NCBI GenBank assembly: GCA_017987055.1
Contig: JAGNUJ010000114.1
Location: forward strand, 1-5,291
Source of the DNA: Giesbergeria sp.
GTDB lineage: Bacteria; Pseudomonadota; Gammaproteobacteria; Burkholderiales; Burkholderiaceae_C
Direction: 5' to 3'
DNA length: 5,291 bases
The notes under the pieces were generated by a model. The model was not told where the DNA came from and searched no databases. It saw only the letters and a list, made by a program, of their open reading frames with translations. Below are positions 1 to 5,291 of this stretch, in pieces. Every line of letters begins with the position of its first letter. The first letter of the stretch is position 1. A program made the translations under genes and the position numbers.

Positions 1-47
1 GCTGGCATTTTCGTTGTTGCGCGCCGGCTTGGCAAAGGGGCGCGGCC

Positions 48-53
48 TACAAT
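48..53 (+). promoter_or_regulatory. Possible -10 box upstream of maeB
   Basis: The hexamer TACAAT matches the sigma-70 -10 consensus at five of six positions and sits in a CC-TACAAT-C setting similar to the TAAAAT box near 5221. No convincing -35 lies 16-18 bases upstream: TTGGCA at 29-34 is only 13 bases away, and the hexamer at the ideal distance (25-30) is CGGCTT. A start near base 60 would give a leader of roughly 80 bases. This is a weak call based on one box. Confidence 0.35.
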
Positions 54-127
54 CGCTCCTCTTTACCTCGCCGATGGCCGCCCGCCTGGAGCACTCCCTG
101 TCGCGCGGCCCGGCAATTACTGAAGCT

Positions 128-131
128 GGAG
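128..131 (+). promoter_or_regulatory. Shine-Dalgarno site of maeB
   Basis: GGAG lies seven bases before the ATG at 139. This is ideal spacing and supports that ATG as the start of the malic enzyme. Confidence 0.7.
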
Positions 132-138
132 CCCCTGG

Positions 139-2451
139 ATGCCCGAGAACACCACCGCGATCAATACCCCCGAAAAACGCGCTGAGTTGCGCCGCGCTGC
201 GCTGGAGTACCACGAGTTTCCCAAGCCCGGCAAGGTGGCTATCGCCGCCACCAAGCAGATGGTCAATCAGCACGATTTGGCGCTGGCGTATTCGCCCGGT
301 GTTGCTGCGCCGTGCGAGGAAATCGTCAAAGACCCGACCTCGGTTTTCAAATACACCAGCCGGGGCAATTTGGTCGGCGTGGTCACCAACGGCACGGCGG
401 TGCTGGGGCTGGGCGACATTGGCGCGCTGGCCAGCAAGCCGGTAATGGAGGGCAAGGCGGTGCTGTTCAAGAAGTTCTCCGGCATCGACGTGTTCGATAT
501 CGAGATCAACGAGAAAGACCCCGAAAAGCTGGTCGAAATCATTGCTGCGCTCGAACCCACCTTTGGCGGCATCAATTTGGAAGACATCAAAGCGCCGGAC
601 TGCTTTTATGTCGAGCGCAAGCTGCGCGAGCGCATGAAGATTCCGGTGTTCCACGACGACCAGCACGGCACGGCGATTGTGGTGGGCGCGGCGATTTTGA
701 ACGGCCTGAAAGTCGCCGGCAAAGACCTGAAGAAGGTCAAGCTGGTGACCTCTGGCGCGGGCGCGGCGGCGTTGGCCTGCTTGGGGCTGCTGGTCAAACT
801 GGGCATTCCGCGCGAAAACATTTGGGTGACTGACATTGCCGGTTTGGTCTACACCGGCCGCACCGAGCTGATGGACGAGGACAAGGCCTTCTTTGCCCAG
901 CCGACCGAGCAGCGCACCTTGGCTGAGGCGATTGAAGGTGCCGATGTGTTTTTAGGTCTGTCGGCGGGCGGCGTGTTGAAGCAAGACATGGTGCGCAAGA
1001 TGGCACCGACGCCGCTGATTTTTGCGCTGGCCAACCCCAACCCTGAAATCCAGCCCGAAGACGTCAAAGCCGTGCGCAGCGACGCCATTATTGCCACTGG
1101 CCGCACCGATTACCCCAATCAGGTCAACAACGTGCTGTGCTTTCCGTACATCTTTCGTGGCGCGCTCGACTGCGGCGCGACGACGATTACGGCAGAGATG
1201 GAGATTGCCGCCGTCCACGCCATCGCCGATTTGGCGCAGGCCGAGCAAAGCGAAGTGGTCGCAGCCGCCTATGTCGGCGAAGCGCTGGCGTTTGGCCCAG
1301 AGTATTTGATTCCCAAGCCGTTTGATCCGCGCTTGATGATGAAGATTGCCCCCGCCGTCGCCCAAGCAGCGGCCGACAGCGGCGTGGCGCTGCGCCCAAT
1401 TGCCGATATGGCGGCTTACAGCGACCATTTGCAAACCTTTGTCTATGCGTCGGGCACGACGATGAAGCCGATTTTTATGGTGGCCAAACAGGCCGCCAAA
1501 AAGCGCGTCGCCTATGCCGAGGGCGAAGAAGAGCGCGTGCTGCGCGCGGCGCAAATCGTCGTCGATGAGCGTTTGGCGCGGCCAACGCTGATTGGCCGCC
1601 CCGCAGTGATTGCCCAGCGCATTGAAAAATTTGGCCTGCGCCTGCGCCAAGGCACCGACTACGACGTGGTGAATGTCGAAAACGACCACCGCTACCGCGA
1701 TTTTTGGCAGACCTACCACCAGATGATGGAGCGCAAGGGCATCACGGTGGCGATTGCCAAGATTGAGATGCGCCGGCGCCTGACTTTGATTGGCAGTATG
1801 TTGCTGCACAAGGGCGAGGTCGATGGCTTGATTGTCGGCACGTGGGGCACGCCGCCTATGCACCTGAGTTATGTGGATCAGGTGATTGGCCGGCGCGCAG
1901 GCGTGGGCACCTATGCCTGCATGAATGGCCTGTTGCTGCCCGACCGCCAAGTGTTTTTGGTCGATACCCACGTCAACTACGACCCGACGGCTGAGCAGCT
2001 GGCAGAAATCACCATCATGGCGGCGCAGGAGATGATGCGCTTTGGCTTCAAGCCCAAGGTGGCGCTGCTGTCGCACTCCAACTTTGGCAATAGCGATCAG
2101 CCCAGCGCTATCAAAATGCGCAGCACGCTGGAGTTGTTGCGCGCACAAGCGCCGTGGCTGGACGTCGATGGTGAGATGCACGGCGATGTGGCGCTCGATG
2201 GCAAAGCGCGCATGGCGCTGATGCCGCGCAGTACGCTGGTCGGCGACGCCAATTTGCTGGTGTTTCCGAATATGGATGCGGCCAATATTTCATACAACCT
2301 GCTGAAGACGGCAGCGGGCGGCAACATTGCGATTGGCCCGCTGCTCTTGGGCGCAGCGCAGCCGGTGCATATTTTGACGGCCAGCGCGACGGTGCGGCGT
2401 ATCGTCAACATGACGGCGCTGACCGTGGCAGATGCCAACGTGCAGCGCTAA
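139..2451 (+). CDS. maeB: NADP-dependent malic enzyme (MaeB type, malic enzyme plus phosphotransacetylase-like domain)
   Basis: A 770-residue cytoplasmic enzyme that should convert malate to pyruvate and CO2 with formation of NADPH, linking the TCA cycle to gluconeogenic and biosynthetic needs. Seen in the sequence: [10 protein letters not shown] with catalytic Tyr51, the [10 protein letters not shown] segment with catalytic Lys106, the metal-binding pair Glu148-Asp149, FHDDQHGTA at 171-179 with Asp174, a GAGAAA dinucleotide-binding turn at 206-211, and ALANPNPE at 296-303. The malic enzyme part ends near residue 430. Residues from about 445 to 765 form a phosphotransacetylase-like domain. 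In studied MaeB proteins this domain lacks transacetylase activity and mediates acetyl-CoA control; I assume the same here. Length is close to E. coli MaeB (about 759). The ATG start has GGAG seven bases upstream. No frameshift or missing key residue was seen. The gene appears monocistronic, with its own leader and a hairpin behind it. Confidence 0.96.
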   Translation: MPENTTAINTPEKRAELRRAALEYHEFPKPGKVAIAATKQMVNQHDLALAYSPGVAAPCEEIVKDPTSVFKYTSRGNLVGVVTNGTAVLGLGDIGALASKPVMEGKAVLFKKFSGIDVFDIEINEKDPEKLVEIIAALEPTFGGINLEDIKAPDCFYVERKLRERMKIPVFHDDQHGTAIVVGAAILNGLKVAGKDLKKVKLVTSGAGAAALACLGLLVKLGIPRENIWVTDIAGLVYTGRTELMDEDKAFFAQPTEQRTLAEAIEGADVFLGLSAGGVLKQDMVRKMAPTPLIFALANPNPEIQPEDVKAVRSDAIIATGRTDYPNQVNNVLCFPYIFRGALDCGATTITAEMEIAAVHAIADLAQAEQSEVVAAAYVGEALAFGPEYLIPKPFDPRLMMKIAPAVAQAAADSGVALRPIADMAAYSDHLQTFVYASGTTMKPIFMVAKQAAKKRVAYAEGEEERVLRAAQIVVDERLARPTLIGRPAVIAQRIEKFGLRLRQGTDYDVVNVENDHRYRDFWQTYHQMMERKGITVAIAKIEMRRRLTLIGSMLLHKGEVDGLIVGTWGTPPMHLSYVDQVIGRRAGVGTYACMNGLLLPDRQVFLVDTHVNYDPTAEQLAEITIMAAQEMMRFGFKPKVALLSHSNFGNSDQPSAIKMRSTLELLRAQAPWLDVDGEMHGDVALDGKARMALMPRSTLVGDANLLVFPNMDAANISYNLLKTAAGGNIAIGPLLLGAAQPVHILTASATVRRIVNMTALTVADANVQR

Positions 2452-2474
2452 ACGGCGGCGCGGTTTGTGTTTTT

Positions 2475-2497
2475 GCCTGCCCAATTCTTGGGCAGGC
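2475..2497 (+). terminator. Perfect 10-bp hairpin after maeB, probable terminator
   Basis: GCCTGCCCAA (2475-2484) pairs perfectly with TTGGGCAGGC (2488-2497) around a TTC loop, 23 bases after the maeB stop. The stem is strong, but only a broken T tract (TTGCGTTTG) follows, and the five-T run lies before the stem. It may be a weak intrinsic terminator or an RNA-stabilising 3' end. Its position between two independent units supports termination. Confidence 0.55.
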
Positions 2498-2528
2498 GCT
2501 TGCGTTTGTGCAGGCTTTGCGTCACACT

Positions 2529-2549
2529 AGCGCCTTGAAATTTCGGGTT
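2529..2549 (+). promoter_or_regulatory. Promoter-like block upstream of the RNase gene
   Basis: The block contains TTGAAAT (-10-like TGAAAT at 2536-2541, four of six consensus matches) followed by TTCGGGTT. It matches 19 of 21 bases with 5214-5234, and both copies end exactly 28 bases before an ATG. Such conservation of sequence and spacing suggests a shared promoter core. No good -35 was found at standard spacing. A start near 2548 would give a leader of about 30 bases. Confidence 0.45.
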
Positions 2550-2555
2550 AACCCG
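2544..2555. promoter_or_regulatory. 12-bp perfect palindrome, candidate operator
   Basis: CGGGTTAACCCG reads the same on both strands. It starts two bases after the -10-like box, so it would span the expected transcription start of the RNase gene. This is a typical position for a repressor site, but palindromes of this length also arise by chance; no regulator is identifiable here. Confidence 0.3.
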
Positions 2556-2564
2556 TAGTTTCCG

Positions 2565-2569
2565 AAAGG
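2565..2569 (+). promoter_or_regulatory. Shine-Dalgarno site of the RNase gene
   Basis: AAAGG is eight bases before the ATG at 2578. It supports that start, which also gives a well-formed signal peptide. Confidence 0.55.
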
Positions 2570-2577
2570 TTTATTGG

Positions 2578-3018
2578 ATGCTGAAGGCCACAACCGCCAG
2601 AGCGTGGAAGGCGGCAATTGCGTGCATATTGAGCGCTGTATGCATAGTCGCTCCTGCTTTGGCAGATGCAAAGTCGCCCCCGTTATTTTCAGAACTCTCA
2701 GGGCTGTCATGGTTAAAAGAAGCAGACAGTACGGCACCGATTGCGCTTGCGCAACTGCCGCGCCAAGGCCGTAAGACTTATGCATTGATTCACCAAGGCG
2801 GCCCGTTTCCGTACGACAAAGACGGCACTGTTTTTGGCAACCGTGAACGCTTGCTGCCGGCGAAAAAGCGCGGCTATTACCGTGAGTACACCGTAGCCAC
2901 CCCCGGCGCACGCAATCGAGGTGCGCGCCGCATTGTGTGTGGTGGCAAACCCGTGACTCCCAGCATTTGTTACTACACCGACGACCACTACAACAGCTTT
3001 CGCCCGATAGCGCCTTAG
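2578..3018 (+). CDS. Secreted guanyl-specific ribonuclease (N1/T1/Sa, barnase superfamily)
   Basis: A 146-residue preprotein predicted to be an exported endoribonuclease that cuts RNA after guanosine through a 2',3'-cyclic phosphate. Residues 1-29 form a signal peptide: basic N-region (Lys3, Arg8, Lys11), hydrophobic core 12-25, and cleavage after PALA (Ala29). After a linker, the catalytic domain covers about 57-144. It tracks Streptomyces RNase Sa closely: GGPFPY at 74-79, NRE at 88-90 (guanine-binding loop, Glu90 matching Glu41), YREYTV with general base Glu103 (Glu54), TPGARNRGARRIVCG with Arg114 and Arg118 (Arg65 and Arg69), and DDHY with general acid His137 (His85). Alignment was by eye. 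Cys121 and Cys131 could form a disulfide in the periplasm or outside. The enzyme appears intact. The barstar-like gene 51 bases downstream fits the need to neutralise enzyme that folds before export. The native role (nutrient scavenging, competition or defence) cannot be told from sequence. Confidence 0.92.
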   Translation: MLKATTARAWKAAIACILSAVCIVAPALADAKSPPLFSELSGLSWLKEADSTAPIALAQLPRQGRKTYALIHQGGPFPYDKDGTVFGNRERLLPAKKRGYYREYTVATPGARNRGARRIVCGGKPVTPSICYYTDDHYNSFRPIAP

Positions 3019-3051
3019 TTATTGCAGCGCCAGCCCCCATTTTTGGACTTT

Positions 3052-3061
3052 AAAGAAAGAG
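3052..3061 (+). promoter_or_regulatory. Purine-rich Shine-Dalgarno site that sets the barstar start
   Basis: AAAGAAAGAG lies eight bases before the ATG at 3070. An in-frame TTG at 3022 exists but has no comparable site, so the ATG is preferred. GGAG at 3066-3069 abuts the ATG and is too close to serve. Confidence 0.5.
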
Positions 3062-3069
3062 ACGCGGAG

Positions 3070-3495
3070 ATGGAAAAACCACTTCGTAAAGATAACGACT
3101 CCCCGCTGCGTGGCGTGCGTGCCAACATTGTGCAATCCATTCGCGCTCACCGCGTGCAGGACTTGCAAGATGCGGCTGCAGTGCTGGGGCACCATTTTCT
3201 TTACGCCAACCTTGCCCATGCATTGACCAAACAAGATGTGCTGGATTTGATTGCCCAGCAATTTATGTTTCCAGCACACTTTGGCAAAAACTTTGATGCG
3301 CTAGCTGACTGTTTGACTGACCCGCTGCATAAGTCTGGCCCCCAGCCGGGCTTTGTGGTGGTGCTAGAGCAAATTCCGGCCACCGCCAAGTTTGACAAAG
3401 AGGTGCGCGAGCAACTGCTTGACGTGTTTCGCGACGCGGCTGATTACTGGTCGGATCGCAAAATTGCTTTTCGCTGTTTTTATTCTTTTCTGTAG
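3070..3495 (+). CDS. Barstar-family ribonuclease inhibitor
   Basis: A 141-residue cytoplasmic protein predicted to bind and block the ribonuclease encoded just upstream. The barstar core runs from about residue 53 to 141. HFGKNFDALADCL (70-82) matches the YGENLDALWDCL helix of Bacillus barstar, keeping the two aspartates that reach into the RNase active site (Asp76 and Asp80, matching Asp35 and Asp39). The Trp of that helix is Ala79 here. VFRDAADYW (119-127) corresponds to the VFREA segment, with Asp122 in place of the RNase-contacting Glu76. The first 50 or so residues have no counterpart in the 89-residue Bacillus protein; such an N-terminal extension is my reading, without known function. 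There is no signal peptide, as expected for an antidote. The end, RCFYSFL, looks complete. It is co-oriented with the RNase gene 51 bases away, with no terminator between, so the two are probably cotranscribed. Binding to this particular RNase is inferred from adjacency. Confidence 0.9.
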   Translation: MEKPLRKDNDSPLRGVRANIVQSIRAHRVQDLQDAAAVLGHHFLYANLAHALTKQDVLDLIAQQFMFPAHFGKNFDALADCLTDPLHKSGPQPGFVVVLEQIPATAKFDKEVREQLLDVFRDAADYWSDRKIAFRCFYSFL

Positions 3496-3692
3496 CCCGT
3501 TCTGCATCCCTGAGCCAAGTAGAACGGGCGAGCGCGGCTGTGTCGGCCAAGGCGTCGGCGGCGTTGCTGGGTATCCAACTCGGAGCCTCTGAGGTCGAAA
3601 GATTGCCCACCGACAAGTTGGTTGATATTTCCGCATTGGCGCTGCGCATGAGCAGCCCTTTCAATGCTGGCTATTGGTTGGCCAACGCCTAA
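3444..3692 (+). pseudogene. Orphan open frame after barstar, possible gene remnant or small protein
   Basis: A frame open from 3444 to the TAA at 3690-3692 shifts to -1 relative to barstar and overlaps its last 52 bases. It has no in-frame ATG before 3648; the first plausible start is GTG at 3540, giving about 50 residues, with only a weak purine stretch before it. Its last 45 residues look like real protein: ALLGIQLGASEVERLPTDKL, then a predicted helix, then SSPFNAGYWLANA. Codons end mostly in G or C as in neighbouring genes. The K-A-S-A...LGI and LP...LV.IS spacing faintly recalls the N-terminal half of FlhD, but this is by eye and far from proof. It could be a 5'-truncated pseudogene, a small gene with an unusual start, or chance. 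The rest of the 293-base gap to radA holds a stem-loop (3495-3529) and a terminator (3725-3754). Confidence 0.3.
3495..3529 (+). other. Stem-loop directly behind barstar
   Basis: GCCCGTTCT (3495-3503) and AGAACGGGC (3521-3529) are perfect 9-bp inverted arms around a 17-base loop. The 5' arm begins at the last base of the barstar stop codon. No T tract follows, so it is not a standard intrinsic terminator. It could protect the 3' end of the RNase-barstar message or act in processing. Confidence 0.45.
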
Positions 3693-3724
3693 GTCGGTTG
3701 AGCGGTGCTTGCCTAGCGTTTTTC

Positions 3725-3754
3725 AAACCCGTCCTTGTGGCGGGTTTTGTGTTT
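3725..3754 (+). terminator. Rho-independent terminator ahead of radA
   Basis: AAACCCG (3725-3731) pairs with CGGGTTT (3741-3747). The stem can extend by a T-G wobble and one C-G pair, leaving a five-base loop. The tail TTTTGTGTTT is T-rich. It should end transcripts from the RNase-barstar unit about 35 bases before the radA start. Confidence 0.75.
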
Positions 3755-3788
3755 TAAGTCGCCCCGACGAACGCAACGAACTTTGTCC

Positions 3789-5177
3789 ATGTCCAAAGAT
3801 AAAACCCTTTATGTCTGCTCTGACTGCGGTGCCGCCAGCGCCAAATGGCTGGGCAAATGCCCGCAGTGCAACGCGTGGAATACGCTGGTGGAGTCGGTGG
3901 CGCAGGATGCTGGCGGTGCCAGCAAGCACCGCTACGGCACGGCGCAATTCACGGGCCTAGCGATGGCGCAAGAGGTCACACCGCTGTCGGCGATTGAGGC
4001 CACCGACATTGCGCGCACCCCCAGCGGCATTGATGAGCTGGATCGCGTGCTGGGCGGCGGCATCGTCGAGGGCAGCGTGGTGCTGATTGGCGGTGACCCC
4101 GGCATTGGCAAATCGACGCTGCTGCTCCAAGCGCTGGATGCGCTGCAGCGCTCGGGCATGCCCACGCTGTATGTCACCGGCGAAGAAAGCGGCGCGCAGG
4201 TGGCGCTGCGCTCGCACCGCTTGGGGCTGCTGGGCAGTCAGGTGAATGTGCTGGCCGAGATTCAGCTCGAAAAAATCCTCGCCACGGTCGAATCAACGCA
4301 GCCCGCTGTGGCCGTCATCGACTCGATTCAGACGGTGTATTCCGACCAGCTGACGTCTGCACCCGGTTCGGTGGCGCAGGTGCGCGAGTGCGCGGCGCAC
4401 TTGACGCGCATGGCCAAGCGCTCGGGCGTGGCGATTGTGTTGGTCGGCCACGTCACCAAAGAGGGCGCGCTGGCTGGCCCGCGCGTGCTGGAGCACATGG
4501 TGGACACCGTGCTGTACTTTGAGGGCGACACGCACAGCCAGTTTCGGCTGGTGCGCGCTATCAAAAACCGCTTTGGTGCCGTCAACGAGATTGGCGTGTT
4601 CGCCATGACCGAAAAAGGCCTCAAAGGCGTGAGCAACCCCAGCGCTATCTTTTTGAGTCAGCACAGCGAGCCGGTGCCCGGCAGCTGCGTGCTGGTGACG
4701 CTGGAGGGCACGCGCCCGCTGTTGGTGGAGATCCAAGCGCTGGTCGATGGCGGCGGACCCAATCCGCGTCGTTTGTCGGTAGGGCTGGACCGCGACCGTT
4801 TGGCGATGCTGCTGGCGGTGCTCAACCGCCATGCCGGCGTGGCGTGCGCTGACCAAGATGTGTTTGTCAACGCCGTCGGCGGTGTGCGCATCAACGAGCC
4901 AGCGGCCGACTTGGCAGTGATGCTGGCGATCACGTCCAGCCTGCGCGGGCGCGCGCTGCCCAAAGGCTTTTTGGCCTTTGGAGAAGTGGGGCTGGCCGGC
5001 GAAGTGCGCCCGGCACCGCGCGGCCAAGAGCGCTTGAAAGAGGCCGCCAAACTGGGCTTCACCGTGGCGGTGGTGCCTAAGGCCAATGCCCCCAAAAAAC
5101 CGATTGAAGGACTGACCATCCACGCCGTCGAGCGCATTGAGCAGGCGATGGACGCGGTGCGCGGCCTAGAGAGATAG
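3789..5177 (+). CDS. radA: DNA repair and recombination ATPase RadA/Sms
   Basis: A 462-residue protein, nearly the length of E. coli RadA (460). The family acts in the cytoplasm with RecA, extending or migrating branched recombination intermediates, and is related to replicative helicases. Domains in order: an N-terminal C4 zinc finger (Cys10, Cys13, Cys24, Cys27); a RecA-like ATPase core from about residue 75 with Walker A GDPGIGKS at 102-109 (Lys108) and Walker B VAVIDS ending at Asp178-Ser179; the RadA-specific KNRFG motif at 259-263; and a C-terminal Lon-like domain from about 295 with LVEIQALV at 312-319 and GGVRINEPAADLAV at 364-377. The ATG at 3789 is chosen because it begins the family-typical short lead (MSKDKT) before the zinc finger. 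The TTG 54 bases upstream lies inside the terminator. No clear Shine-Dalgarno site or promoter precedes the ATG, which is a little odd. The gene is intact. Confidence 0.97.
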   Translation: MSKDKTLYVCSDCGAASAKWLGKCPQCNAWNTLVESVAQDAGGASKHRYGTAQFTGLAMAQEVTPLSAIEATDIARTPSGIDELDRVLGGGIVEGSVVLIGGDPGIGKSTLLLQALDALQRSGMPTLYVTGEESGAQVALRSHRLGLLGSQVNVLAEIQLEKILATVESTQPAVAVIDSIQTVYSDQLTSAPGSVAQVRECAAHLTRMAKRSGVAIVLVGHVTKEGALAGPRVLEHMVDTVLYFEGDTHSQFRLVRAIKNRFGAVNEIGVFAMTEKGLKGVSNPSAIFLSQHSEPVPGSCVLVTLEGTRPLLVEIQALVDGGGPNPRRLSVGLDRDRLAMLLAVLNRHAGVACADQDVFVNAVGGVRINEPAADLAVMLAITSSLRGRALPKGFLAFGEVGLAGEVRPAPRGQERLKEAAKLGFTVAVVPKANAPKKPIEGLTIHAVERIEQAMDAVRGLER

Positions 5178-5194
5178 CGCAGCATTGGCACGCG

Positions 5195-5216
5195 GCTGGC
5201 CTTAACGCAGGCCAGC
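5195..5216 (+). terminator. Hairpin after radA, possible weak terminator
   Basis: GCTGGCC (5195-5201) pairs with GGCCAGC (5210-5216) around an eight-base loop, 17 bases past the radA stop. The following sequence is CGCCTTAAAATCT, not a T run, and it overlaps the promoter-like block of the next gene. Termination is possible but not well supported. Confidence 0.3.
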
Positions 5217-5234
5217 GCCTTAAAATCTCGGGTT
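5214..5234 (+). promoter_or_regulatory. Promoter-like block for the gene starting at 5263
   Basis: TAAAAT at 5221-5226 matches the sigma-70 -10 consensus at five of six positions. The whole block matches 19 of 21 bases with the one before the RNase gene, at the same distance from the ATG. The -35 region is poor (TGGCCT at 5197-5202, 18-base spacer). GGGTT at 5230-5234 and AACCC at 5247-5251 could form a small hairpin just before the Shine-Dalgarno site. Confidence 0.5.
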
Positions 5235-5251
5235 TTGCGACTGCTGAACCC

Positions 5252-5256
5252 AAAGG
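5252..5256 (+). promoter_or_regulatory. Shine-Dalgarno site of the last gene
   Basis: AAAGG lies six bases before the ATG at 5263 and supports it as a true start. Confidence 0.5.
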
Positions 5257-5262
5257 ATTTTC

Positions 5263-5291
5263 ATGAGCCCCGTAGTTCCCTCGATGGCCGA
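5263..5291 (+). CDS. Start of a protein-coding gene, cut off by the window end
   Basis: Only nine codons are visible (MSPVVPSMA). The start is supported by AAAGG six bases upstream and by a -10-like TAAAAT about 40 bases upstream. The nine residues recall from memory the N-terminus of branched-chain amino acid aminotransferases (IlvE) in related bacteria, but this is far too short for an assignment, so no symbol is given. Its own promoter-like leader suggests it is transcribed independently of radA. Confidence 0.6.

Noticed and set aside
29..53. TTGGCA and TACAAT as a -35/-10 pair
   Set aside because: The spacer is 13 bases, too short for a sigma-70 promoter; only the -10 box is kept as a weak call.
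14..445. + strand open frame running from a TTG into maeB in another frame
   Set aside because: Most of it overlaps the well-supported malic enzyme, and its Arg/Ser/Pro/Trp-rich composition is not protein-like.
952..2181. 409-codon open frame on the - strand inside maeB
   Set aside because: Its His/Gln/Arg/Ala-rich composition and position opposite a clear gene are typical of a mirror frame in GC-rich DNA; no recognisable domain.
3022..3069. Longer barstar start at TTG 3022
   Set aside because: No ribosome site supports it, and ATG 3070 has a purine-rich site at good spacing.
3464..3495. Programmed -1 frameshift at the T-rich end of barstar into the orphan frame
   Set aside because: No X XXY YYZ slippery heptamer is in register, and barstar already has a complete family-like C-terminus.
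3735..3788. Longer radA start at TTG 3735
   Set aside because: It lies inside the terminator loop, and the extra 18 residues are not typical of RadA; ATG 3789 begins just before the zinc finger as in the family.
4293..5123. 276-codon open frame on the - strand inside radA
   Set aside because: Same kind of mirror frame, rich in His, Gln and Arg, with no domain and no start signals.
1..5291. Mobile element, CRISPR array, tRNA or rRNA
   Set aside because: No transposase or integrase motifs, no regularly spaced repeats and no RNA gene signatures were seen; gene content and base usage are even across the window.

Overview
The window looks like a chromosomal segment from a GC-rich betaproteobacterium, most likely Burkholderiales and perhaps Comamonadaceae. 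The reasons are the coding style (GCG/GGC/CTG/TTG-rich), the two-domain malic enzyme, the RadA type and -10-like boxes of the CCTAAAAT/CCTACAAT kind. This placement is an inference from sequence style; no RNA gene or other taxonomic marker is present. All supported genes lie on the + strand.

Region by region: bases 1-138 are a leader with a -10-like box and a clear Shine-Dalgarno site. Bases 139-2451 encode a full-length MaeB-type NADP-dependent malic enzyme with a C-terminal phosphotransacetylase-like domain. A perfect 10-bp hairpin follows. Bases 2578-3018 encode a secreted guanyl-specific ribonuclease of the N1/T1/Sa/barnase superfamily, with all expected catalytic residues. Bases 3070-3495 encode a barstar-type ribonuclease inhibitor. 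The two form a nuclease/immunity pair in one transcription unit, the most interesting part of the window. The 293 bases after barstar hold a stem-loop, an orphan open frame that looks coding but lacks a normal start (3444-3692), and a good intrinsic terminator (3725-3754). Bases 3789-5177 encode full-length RadA/Sms, a recombination-associated ATPase. The last 29 bases begin a further gene (ATG at 5263), preceded by a promoter-like leader; its first nine residues vaguely suggest a branched-chain aminotransferase, which is unproven.

Functionally the window mixes central metabolism (malate to pyruvate plus NADPH), DNA repair (RadA) and an exported RNase with its cytoplasmic antidote. The RNase leader and the leader of the last gene share a 21-base block with 19 matches, placed at exactly the same distance from the start codon, so they may use the same promoter type. 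No mobile element, CRISPR array, tRNA or rRNA was seen. Nothing here is clearly an undescribed system; the RNase-barstar locus and the orphan frame behind it deserve the most attention.
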